NCBI GenBank assembly: GCA_017999985.1
Contig: JAGNKU010000005.1
Location: forward strand, 186,001 to 250,000
DNA: 64,000 bases
DNA from: Phycisphaerae bacterium
GTDB lineage: Bacteria > Planctomycetota > Phycisphaerae > UBA1845 > Fen-1342
Direction: 5' to 3'
Below, one piece after another: positions 17,445 to 27,612 of the stretch. The notes under the pieces are model-generated. The model was not told where the DNA came from. It saw only the letters and a program-made list of their open reading frames with translations, and made no database searches. Positions within the stretch are counted from its first letter, which is position 1. The number at the start of each line of letters is the position of its first letter. The translations under genes were made by a program, and so were the position numbers.

Positions 17445-19844
17445 TTACTGCGGCAACACCGGCCGGCCGGCCGGCCCGGGCATCCCTGGCTGGCCCGGCA
17501 TTCCCGGCGGTGCCGGCGTCTCCGGCGTCTCGGGCTTGTCGCTCTTCACGTACTCATCCAGCCCGCGCAGCAGCTTCTCGCAGTCCGCCGGCCGCATGAG
17601 GAATATGCGCTGCTCGGCGACCAGGGCCGCCAAGCGCGGCAACTCGCCCGGCCGCGGCTGCGCCATCTTGATGACCGTCTCGCCGCCATCGGCCAGCCGG
17701 ATGGTCACCGTCGCCGGCGCGTCGACGAGCCCCGCGGCGGCCAGATCGCCGTCGCGATACGCGGTGTACGTCTCCGCCCGCATCTGCGTCAGCTCTTTGG
17801 CGAAGTCCTGCACCTTCTTCTGGTTCAACTCGACGTACGGGTCGGGCGCGTACTTCCACACGTCGCCGACCTTGGCGAGCTCGAGCGTACCGCCGGTCGC
17901 GACGACCTTCACGCCGACGATATCCTCCGGCTTGAACGTGAAGAGCCGCGGGTCAATCAGCTCCGCCGTCAGCACGCGGTACACCGTCTCGTCCAGCTCG
18001 AAGACGAACGGGTCGTCATCCTTGCACGCGTACGCGACCTTGTCCTGCAGCGCGACGCGCAGCACGTGCTCCTCCAGCGCCTCGGCTGGCGCGGAGCTCG
18101 GCTGGCTGTCGGCCGGCGCCGCGGCCAGCGCGAACTGGATCGTGACCCCCGGTTCTTCCAGCCCGTACTTAGCCGCATCGCCACGGCTGACGACGCGCTT
18201 CGCCCGCAACCGCGACAGGTCATTGACCAGGTTCTGCACGTTGCCGGCGTCCAGCGGCGCATCCGCCGGCTCGGTCAGTTGCCACACCCCGGCGGCCCGC
18301 GTCAGCGCCGTGCGTCCCGGCCCGCGCGTAACCGCGACCGACTGCACCTGCTCCGGTGGGAACGAGAAGACCGCGCGGGAGCGCAGCGTCAGCGGCGTCA
18401 CCGCCAGCCGCGCCGCGACCGCCTCGGTGATGACCATCACGCCCGGCTCGCCCTCGCGCTGCACGTACGCGTTGCGCCCGCTGGCGGACTCACTGCCGAC
18501 CCGCACCGTGATCGGCGCCACCGCGCCGGCGACGCTCGCCGTCAGCACGGCGCGCGGCGTCGCCAGCCCGTACTGCCCGAGTTCCTGCGGGTCATCGACA
18601 TAGTTGATGGCCGCCAGCTCGGCGAACGCCGTCAGCACGTCGTTGACCGCTTCGGGGTCCACGGTGGCGAGATCGCCGGTGCCCTGCCAGACGCCGTTCT
18701 CCTTCTTGAGCACGGTCGTCGTTTCGCCGGTGGTCAGCTCGAGCTGTGTGATGTCCGTCGCCTTGACACGTGTGATGCGCGGGTCGCGCAGCTCGCTGAG
18801 CTTCGGGACGAGGTTCGCGATGTTGGTCTGAGCGACGATCGCGACCCACGGGCCGGCATCGGTCTGCACGTAGCGACGCTCCGACTTCAGGTCCGCGGCG
18901 CCGCCGATCACGAGCCGCTGCGTCTGGGTGATGACCTCCGGCTCCGGTTGCGCGTCCCCGTCCGGCTGCGTGGCCGGGGCGGGCTTCGGGCGCTTCTGCT
19001 CGATCGTGACGGTCACGGTCATGAACGGCTCGTCGAAGCCGTAGACCGCCTGCGTGGCCGGCGACTCGTCCACGTAATCTGCTGCCTGCAGCGTGCTCAG
19101 CGGCGTGAGCAGCTTCTCGCGCAGCTTTGCGCTTTCAGCCTGCGCCCGCAGCGGCTGGTCAATGACCCACTGGTTGTCCGCGCCGCGCGAGAACTGGTAC
19201 GTCTGGCCGGCGTGTTCAACCTGCACGTGCGTGGCCTCGTCCGGCTTGAAGCGGATGAGCTGCTGCAAGCGAAAGTCGCGCGGCTCCTTGTCGACCTGCG
19301 GGCGCAGGTCGCGCGCCGCCACGCGAATGTCCTGCTCGCCGCCGACCCGCACGTACGTGTCGCTGGACATCACGACTTTCTGGCCGACCTCCAGCGTGTA
19401 GGTCTTGCCGTCCTTGTCCGTCAACGTGACGGTGGCGGTCGGCGGCTCGAGCCCGGCGTCCTTCGCCGTCAGCGTGCTCGCGGCCCCCGGCCGCGCGATC
19501 GAGCGGGCCTGCAGATTCGCGACCGTGCGCACCAGGCCGAGGAGCTTGCTGCTGTCCGCCGGCACCGCGAGCGGCTCGGTCATCCGCCACTCGCCCGGAC
19601 CCGGCCCGGCCGTGTCCGTCGCGACGCGTTCGAAGACCAGGCGCGGCTTGCCGGCCCGTTCCAGCGCGACGCGCACCAGTTGGTCATCCTGCGGCGGCGA
19701 CGCGAAGACGGACTTCAACTCGTCGGTGGTCGGCGGCGGCGGCGCGCTGTCGCCGTCCCGCCGCTCCGCGCTCGGGAAGAACAGCCAGACCGCCACGACG
19801 ATCACGAGCAGTGCCACGAGCAGTACGGTGGTCTTGAAACTCAT
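17445..19844 (-). CDS. DUF4340 repeat protein of a Gld-type ABC system
   Basis: This is a 799-residue protein anchored by one N-terminal TM helix (VLLVALLVIVVAVWLFFP), with the remainder presumably periplasmic. It contains several DUF4340-like beta repeats, seen as recurring patterns such as TVTLTDKDGKTYTLEVG, ITVRVGSESASGRNAYVQRE and TVTIRLADGGETVIKM. The C-terminus is Pro/Gly-rich (PAPPGMPGQPGMPGPAGRP). GGAGG lies eight bases before the ATG at 19844, and the gene starts six bases after the GldG-like gene ends, so it is the last gene of the ABC operon. The family is known beside gldFG-type genes. Its biochemical role is unknown. Confidence 0.82.
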   Translation of the reverse strand: MSFKTTVLLVALLVIVVAVWLFFPSAERRDGDSAPPPPTTDELKSVFASPPQDDQLVRVALERAGKPRLVFERVATDTAGPGPGEWRMTEPLAVPADSSKLLGLVRTVANLQARSIARPGAASTLTAKDAGLEPPTATVTLTDKDGKTYTLEVGQKVVMSSDTYVRVGGEQDIRVAARDLRPQVDKEPRDFRLQQLIRFKPDEATHVQVEHAGQTYQFSRGADNQWVIDQPLRAQAESAKLREKLLTPLSTLQAADYVDESPATQAVYGFDEPFMTVTVTIEQKRPKPAPATQPDGDAQPEPEVITQTQRLVIGGAADLKSERRYVQTDAGPWVAIVAQTNIANLVPKLSELRDPRITRVKATDITQLELTTGETTTVLKKENGVWQGTGDLATVDPEAVNDVLTAFAELAAINYVDDPQELGQYGLATPRAVLTASVAGAVAPITVRVGSESASGRNAYVQREGEPGVMVITEAVAARLAVTPLTLRSRAVFSFPPEQVQSVAVTRGPGRTALTRAAGVWQLTEPADAPLDAGNVQNLVNDLSRLRAKRVVSRGDAAKYGLEEPGVTIQFALAAAPADSQPSSAPAEALEEHVLRVALQDKVAYACKDDDPFVFELDETVYRVLTAELIDPRLFTFKPEDIVGVKVVATGGTLELAKVGDVWKYAPDPYVELNQKKVQDFAKELTQMRAETYTAYRDGDLAAAGLVDAPATVTIRLADGGETVIKMAQPRPGELPRLAALVAEQRIFLMRPADCEKLLRGLDEYVKSDKPETPETPAPPGMPGQPGMPGPAGRPVLPQ

Positions 19845-19850
19845 GCCCCG

Positions 19851-22082
19851 TTACCTCCGCCGAATCAGCCACACCCCGAGCCCGACGAGCAGTGCCACGC
19901 CCGGCCAGACGCCGACCAGCAGCCACGGCAGGCGCGCGGCCCAGGCCTCGTCCAGGTCCTTCAGTCGCGGCAGCTCGCCGCTGCGCGGCCCCACCGCGAT
20001 CCGGTCTGCATCACCCGCCAGCCAGTGCAGCGCGTTGATGAACAGGTCGCTGTTAGCCGGATACAGGGGCCCAACGATCAGCGCGTTGCCGCGCTGCTGC
20101 AAGCCCGACGCCTGCGCGAGCGCATCGCTGGCAAAATGCTCGCTGCTGAACACGACCACCCGCTGCACCGCGGGTTGCGAGGTCGGCGCGGACGACGGGG
20201 CCGCCGGCGCGCGGCTCGCCGCGACGGCAATGGGGAACGGCGTCGGCACGTCACCCGGGCCGGGCTGCACGCCCTGCTTGCGCTTCAACTGCTCCTCGAT
20301 CGAATTCAGGTCCGCACATGCCCACACGTCCACCGTCTTGCGCACCTCGGCGAGCACGTCGAGCGTCAAGCCCGCCGGTCGACTGTCGGCCGGGGTCAAA
20401 CGCAGGGGCGCCGCCAGCACGAACGCCGCCCGGTCTGCCTTCAGCGGCGCGGATATCTGGTGGTCACTGAGCCGTACCACGTCATCCGTGCTGAGCAACT
20501 GCGGCTGCCGCCCCGCGGGCACCCATTCGCCCTTCTTGTCCGGATGCTGGACAAACCGCAGCGTCAGACCGCCGTACAGCACGTCGATTCCCCAAGTCGA
20601 CTTCAGGTAGTCCGCGTATTCGTAAGCCCCGACCGCGCCGGGCATCGGCGAGGGCGGCGGCATCCAGCCGGTCAGGAAGATCGCCAGGCCCGACGCCTCC
20701 ACCGCGTCCAGCACGATCTTCCGGTCCGCGGGCGTCATCGTTCCTTCGGGCGACGGCCGCCGCGGATCCTGCTGGGGCGGCGGCTCGGGCGGCAGCACGA
20801 CGTAGATGGTGCGGGCCGCGTTCTCCACAACTGGGGGGGTCTTCTGCGTGGCGACGTCCCATTCCTGCGTGACGAAATTCGCCTTTTCCAGCAGCGCGTT
20901 GCACTCCTGGTACGGCGCCCGCGGCATCTGCTGCATCATCATCGGATTCATCCGGCTGAAATCCGGGCGCAGCAGCGGCTCGCCACCGAACCGCGTGAAC
21001 ACCACCGCCGTCTTCTCGGTCTGCGTGAGCTGGAGAACCGCGGACGAGATCGCCGACTCGCCTGCGAAGACCCGGTCGTCGCCGTCGGGCCCGACGGGCG
21101 CGCCGGGGTCACTCGGCGCCGTCCACAGATCCCAGAACGGGATCACCCGCGCCTCGCGCGTGTTCTCGACCAGCACCGGGGGCCCCTGCCGCCAGCGGGT
21201 CAGGTTGTTGTACAGCTCCTCGACCTTCACGTCCTTCAGGTTCTCGGTCTGCTCCTGCAGCGTGCGCATCTCGGCGAGCAGCGGCTCGTAGCGCGTGTTC
21301 GCGTCCTGGAAGAACGTCCGCAAGTCCGGCGTGATGCCCGGGCTGGACAGGCCGTCGCCGGTCATCCAGGCCGCGGCGTCGCGCAGCAGCAGCTCAGCGT
21401 TCTTGACGTAGTCGCGCAGCGCCTTGACCGCCTGGCCGAAGCGCGGGATCTCGCCGTGCGTGAGGTCCTGGATCTTCTCCTGCGTATCCTGTGCGTCGCG
21501 GGCCGTCTGCTGGAGGTTCATGCGGATGATGGCCAGGTTGCGGTTGCGCGCAAGCTGCGCGTCGCCGCCCACCAGCGTGTCGAGCTGCTTGGCGTCGCTG
21601 TCAACGAGGGCCTTGATCTTCTCCGTCAGCTCGGCGGACTTGGTCAGGGCCTCCTGGTGCGGGCGGGCCTCGTCCTTGTAAGCCGGCAGCTCGAGCAGGT
21701 GCTGGAGCATGCGGTCGGTGGCCGCCTTCTCCAGCGACGGGTCGATCATCTGCGTGGTAACCCGCGCCCCGCCGGCCTGCTCGTAGAGGTCGAGCAGGTC
21801 ACGCATGGCCCGGCGCCGCTTCTGGCCGATTTCGTCGCGCTTGTCGGGCTCGGCGAACACCGCCGTGATGCGGACGTCCTCCTTCAGCCCTTTCAGCAGG
21901 TTCACGGTGCGCGAGCTGAGGCTGTTGCGGCCGCTACCGGTGAGGTCGGCCTGCACGTTGAAGCGGCCCGCGATCCAGAGCAGCGCCACCACGACCACAA
22001 TCGCCAACAGCGCCTGCACAAACACGTTGACGCCGAAGACGAGCCGGCGCCGGGGAGCATCCATGGTGCCGTTTACCGCCAT
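19851..22082 (-). CDS. GldG-like ABC transporter auxiliary/permease-associated protein
   Basis: This is a 743-residue protein with a TM helix near the N-terminus (FGVNVFVQALLAIVVVVALL) and another at the extreme C-terminus (WLLVGVWPGVALLVGLGVWL ending in IRRR). The large extracytoplasmic part resembles the ABC-type uncharacterised transport (GldG/IntG) domain. It begins with the characteristic DLTGSGRNSLSSRTVNLLKG stretch. A central coiled-coil-like region (about 110-300) carries many charged residues. The start at 22082 overlaps the permease end by ten bases and has GGAG upstream. In gliding Bacteroidetes GldG works with GldA and GldF. Here a role in envelope transport or secretion is inferred only. 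Confidence 0.82.
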   Translation of the reverse strand: MAVNGTMDAPRRRLVFGVNVFVQALLAIVVVVALLWIAGRFNVQADLTGSGRNSLSSRTVNLLKGLKEDVRITAVFAEPDKRDEIGQKRRRAMRDLLDLYEQAGGARVTTQMIDPSLEKAATDRMLQHLLELPAYKDEARPHQEALTKSAELTEKIKALVDSDAKQLDTLVGGDAQLARNRNLAIIRMNLQQTARDAQDTQEKIQDLTHGEIPRFGQAVKALRDYVKNAELLLRDAAAWMTGDGLSSPGITPDLRTFFQDANTRYEPLLAEMRTLQEQTENLKDVKVEELYNNLTRWRQGPPVLVENTREARVIPFWDLWTAPSDPGAPVGPDGDDRVFAGESAISSAVLQLTQTEKTAVVFTRFGGEPLLRPDFSRMNPMMMQQMPRAPYQECNALLEKANFVTQEWDVATQKTPPVVENAARTIYVVLPPEPPPQQDPRRPSPEGTMTPADRKIVLDAVEASGLAIFLTGWMPPPSPMPGAVGAYEYADYLKSTWGIDVLYGGLTLRFVQHPDKKGEWVPAGRQPQLLSTDDVVRLSDHQISAPLKADRAAFVLAAPLRLTPADSRPAGLTLDVLAEVRKTVDVWACADLNSIEEQLKRKQGVQPGPGDVPTPFPIAVAASRAPAAPSSAPTSQPAVQRVVVFSSEHFASDALAQASGLQQRGNALIVGPLYPANSDLFINALHWLAGDADRIAVGPRSGELPRLKDLDEAWAARLPWLLVGVWPGVALLVGLGVWLIRRR

Positions 22083-22795
22083 CGCCGTGACTCCACCACT
22101 TTGACCGTCAGGAACAGGAACAGCGCCGCCACCGCCAGGAAGAACACGACCCCGCTGGTTTCGAGCTGGCCACGGGCGAACTGGCTGAAGCGCCCGATGA
22201 TATTGATCTGCTGGACGAATTCGCGCTGCCAGCCTTCGACGCGGCGCACGAGGTTGTAGACCGACAGCACCAGCAGCATCAGCGGCATCGCACCGAGGAT
22301 CCACGCCACGGCCTGGTCCCGTGTGAGGCTGCTGGCGAACATGCCGATCGCGGTGAACGTGATCCCCAGCAGCAGCAGCCCGATGTAGACCGCCGCCATC
22401 TCGCCCCAGTCGGGGTTGCCGAACGCCGCCATCAGCAGCGGGTAGATCAGCGTCCCCGCGAGCATGATCACGTAGAACACCAGCGCCGCGAGGTACTTGC
22501 CCAGGACCATCGCCGCGTCGGACACCGGCGCCGTCATCAGCGTCTCGAACGTCCCGCTGCGGTATTCCTCGCTCAGGCTCCGCATGCACATCGCCGGGAC
22601 GATGATCGTCAGGATGAACGGCGTCCACATGAAGATGTCGCGGAGCGTCGCGGGCTTGCCGGGCCCGAACGCATCCGCGTTCCACACGGCGAGCGCCCCG
22701 GTCACCAGCCAGAAGCCCGCCATCACGATGTAGCCGATGGGGGAGCAGAACAGCGACAGTACGTCGCGCTGCATGATTGCCATCACGTTTCGCAT
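22073..22795 (-). CDS. ABC-2 type permease (GldF-like)
   Basis: This is a 240-residue integral membrane protein with six hydrophobic helices, beginning with the typical MQRDVLSLFCSPIGYIVMAG. The ABC-2 motif with RSLSEEYRSGTFETLMTAPV after helix 2 marks the GldF/NosY-type permease. It would form the channel with the ATPase encoded just upstream (gap of about 28 bases). The ATG at 22795 was chosen because it places the first helix correctly. An upstream in-frame start at 22840 would lie inside the ATPase gene. Confidence 0.88.
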   Translation of the reverse strand: MRNVMAIMQRDVLSLFCSPIGYIVMAGFWLVTGALAVWNADAFGPGKPATLRDIFMWTPFILTIIVPAMCMRSLSEEYRSGTFETLMTAPVSDAAMVLGKYLAALVFYVIMLAGTLIYPLLMAAFGNPDWGEMAAVYIGLLLLGITFTAIGMFASSLTRDQAVAWILGAMPLMLLVLSVYNLVRRVEGWQREFVQQINIIGRFSQFARGQLETSGVVFFLAVAALFLFLTVKVVESRRWR

Positions 22796-22823
22796 CACAG
22801 AGCCCCTGCTCCTGACCTGGTTG

Positions 22824-23762
22824 TCACCGCGCGCCACCACGGGCCGCGATGATCGCCTTTACAAAGAAATCCTCGAGCGACGGCTGCTCCTGGCGCAGCT
22901 CGCGCACCGCCCAGCCGCGCGACGCCGCCAGCTCGGAAACGGCCTGCGATGCGTCGCGCTTCGCCGCGATGTCCAGCCGAGTCCACGGCCCGTCGGTCAC
23001 CACACGGACGTTGAGCACGTCCGGGAGTTTCCGCACGCCCGCGGTGACGTCCGCCTCCGGCCCCTTGAGCTCGGCCAGCACGCGCCGCTCGCCGCCGACC
23101 TGGGACTTCAACTCCTCGACCGTCCCCGACGCGATGATGCGCCCCTCATGAATAATGAGGATGCGCTTGCAGATCGCCTCCACCTCGGACAGCGTGTGGC
23201 TCGAGAACAGGATGGGGTGATCCGCGGCCAGCTCGCGGAGAAGCGAACGCGTCTCGCGCACCTGCGTCGGATCGAGTCCAACGGTTGGCTCGTCGAGGAT
23301 CAGCACCTTCGGGCTGTGCAGCAGCGCATCGGCCAGGCCCACGCGCTGCCGGAAGCCCTTCGACAATTGTCCGATCGGCCGGTGGTACGCCTCGCTGAGC
23401 CAGCAGCGCTCGACGACCCGACTGATCGCGGCCTGCCGCTGCCCGCCGTCGAGGCCGCGCAGCTTGCCGCGGAAGTCGAGGTACTCGCGCACCCGCATTT
23501 CCGGGTACAGCGGCACCGACTCCGGCAGGTAGCCGACCACGCTGCGCACCTGCATCGACTGCGACAGCACGTCGTAGCCGGCCACCCGGGCCGTACCCGA
23601 CGTCGGCGGCATGTAGCCGGTCAGGATGCGGATCGTCGTGGTCTTCCCGGCCCCATTCGGTCCCAGGAAGCCCACGATCGTATCCTCGTCGACGGTGAAC
23701 GAAATGCCGTTCACCGCACAACGCTGGCCGAAATACTTCGTCAGATTGCGAACTTCGATCAC
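22824..23762 (-). CDS. ABC transporter ATP-binding protein (GldA-like)
   Basis: This is a 312-residue cytosolic ATPase that powers the downstream permease. Walker A is GPNGAGKTTTIRIL, the signature region is LSKGFRQRVGLADALL, Walker B is VLILDEPTVGLDP, and the switch His is in LFSSHTLSEVEAI. A C-terminal domain of about 90 residues follows. GTG at 23762 is the start: GGGAGGAAGG lies immediately upstream and the family begins with an xIEVRNLTKYFG stretch. It is the first gene of the four-gene operon, and a TTGACA/TAGAAT promoter lies about 160 bases upstream. Confidence 0.93.
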   Translation of the reverse strand: MIEVRNLTKYFGQRCAVNGISFTVDEDTIVGFLGPNGAGKTTTIRILTGYMPPTSGTARVAGYDVLSQSMQVRSVVGYLPESVPLYPEMRVREYLDFRGKLRGLDGGQRQAAISRVVERCWLSEAYHRPIGQLSKGFRQRVGLADALLHSPKVLILDEPTVGLDPTQVRETRSLLRELAADHPILFSSHTLSEVEAICKRILIIHEGRIIASGTVEELKSQVGGERRVLAELKGPEADVTAGVRKLPDVLNVRVVTDGPWTRLDIAAKRDASQAVSELAASRGWAVRELRQEQPSLEDFFVKAIIAARGGAR

Positions 23763-24112
23763 GCGCCTTCCTCCCGCGGTTTCCTGTCCCAGACCGCCAG
23801 GGGCCTCTGTGCCGGACGAAATCGTGCGAGGGCACCCGTCCCGAGGGGCCGGACGCCTCCGGCACCGCTCACCGACAACGCCGGCACGAGCCCGGTCTTC
23901 GGTGCGTACGAGTGGCGAAATTCTAGAGTGCCGTGGCAGGCTGTCAAGCGCAGGTCCGCGGCCGGCAGCGCGTGCCAAGTCGTTTTACCCACAAGACCTG
24001 CGCGCCGTGGCCGCACGCGCGCACCGGAAGCGCTCGGCCACTTTCTACCACTTTTACGCCAATGTACCTCGGCGGTTCGCGCCGCCGCCGGGCCACGGCG
24101 CAACCCGACCGC
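23763..24112. other. Gene-free stretch upstream of the ABC operon
   Basis: 350 bases with no credible gene. It contains the operon promoter (23920-23947). It also holds a 6-bp stem, CGGCGG-TTCGCG-CCGCCG, at 24070-24087 just beyond the zinc-ribbon gene stop, a possible 3'-end hairpin. I see nothing else. Confidence 0.6.
23920..23947 (-). promoter_or_regulatory. Sigma70-type promoter of the Gld-like ABC operon
   Basis: Read on the minus strand: a perfect TTGACA (23942-23947), 16 bases, then TAGAAT (five of six, 23920-23925). It points into the ATPase/permease/GldG/DUF4340 operon, leaving an untranslated leader of about 150 bases. Confidence 0.6.
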
Positions 24113-24367
24113 TTACCCCTTCCGTTTCGTCCGCGCCAGCAGCTTTGGGTGCGCCCGCCACGCCGGCATCGTCGCCATGTACGCCAGCGCCTGCTGCTCC
24201 GCGGCCGCCCGCGTCGGGGCCCGCTTCTGGACCACCATCCATTCCGCCAGCCGCTTCAACCGCTCCTCGAAGTCCTGCAACCGGCCTGACTCGTCCGTGC
24301 AGTGCCCGCAATACACGCCGGACGCAACCGGCATTCCGCAACTTTCGCACTTCCGCTGGGCAGGCAT
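24113..24367 (-). CDS. Small zinc-ribbon protein (PF12674-like)
   Basis: This is an 84-residue cytosolic protein. Four cysteines in CESCGMPVASGVYCGHC form a zinc ribbon. The rest (EERLKRLAEWMVVQK, then AEQQALAYMATMPAW) matches the helical tail of the putative zinc ribbon family, in which a CGMP/YCxxC start and a YMxxMPAW end are conserved. GGAG lies upstream of the ATG at 24367. The function of the family is not established. The protein is divergent from the first M28 peptidase gene. Confidence 0.82.
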   Translation of the reverse strand: MPAQRKCESCGMPVASGVYCGHCTDESGRLQDFEERLKRLAEWMVVQKRAPTRAAAEQQALAYMATMPAWRAHPKLLARTKRKG

Positions 24368-24785
24368 CGTCAGTCTCCAAGTCGAAATTCCCGCGCCGGC
24401 GATCCGCACGCGTCCGCGCGCCAGCGTCGAGCGCCTGGGTCCCGCGGTGCGCGCCACGGCAACCGCGTGCACGGCGATGGTTCCATTGTTGGATCGACGC
24501 GGAGCCCGTCAACCCCGATGCACTCAAGTTCCAGCGCGCCGTGCAGCGCGGCACACGCGCGCGACAACTTCCGACAACGTCCGACGCTTCGGCACAGTGG
24601 GGCTCTTGTCCGGGGCTTTATAGTTCTGATGGAGGCGAGACGTCGTTCTCGGGCTCGCGCTACAACGGGAGAGTTCATTCCTGGGATGTGGACAGGGCTC
24701 GTCCCTGTCGTTCGCAGCGGACAGCGCTGGCGGCAAAGTCGCCGCGGCGGGTGATGCAGGTCGCTTTCCGGCAGGAGGAAATGCA
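24368..24785. other. Divergent gene-free region with leader hairpin
   Basis: 418 bases between the divergent zinc-ribbon and M28 genes. On the plus strand a TATAGT lies at 24619-24624, but no fitting -35 is seen. A hairpin GACAGGG-CTCGT-CCCTGTC (24691-24709) would lie in the leader of the peptidase mRNA. No credible coding sequence was found. Confidence 0.5.
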
Positions 24786-27326
<2,541 letters not shown>

Positions 27327-27612
27327 ACACAGGCGCAGCACGGCCGCGCGCCGTCGCAGGCATCATCCCGCTGGTGCTGTCGGCCCTCGTGGCGGGTCCG
27401 GCCTCCCCGACTCGCCCGGGGCCGCAGCCCACTCGGCGCTGCCCGATAACAGGCCCTGGACGCCGCCCGCGCGGTCCGCAGGGCGCATTTGCGTAGTTTC
27501 CGCCACCCCACCCGGGTACCATGGAACGGAGGGTGCGCCGTGCGGCGCGCGCGCCGACGGCGGTGTCGGCTGGATCGGTGCACTGCCCAACACCTCGGGG
27601 AGAGGAGCAGCC

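Noticed and set aside
17298-22259. A 1653-codon plus-strand open frame
   Set aside because: It runs antisense to the DUF4340 and GldG genes, whose proteins have clear domains, TM anchors and ribosome sites. The antisense product is Arg/His/Leu-rich low-complexity sequence without any motif, as expected for a shadow frame in GC-rich DNA.
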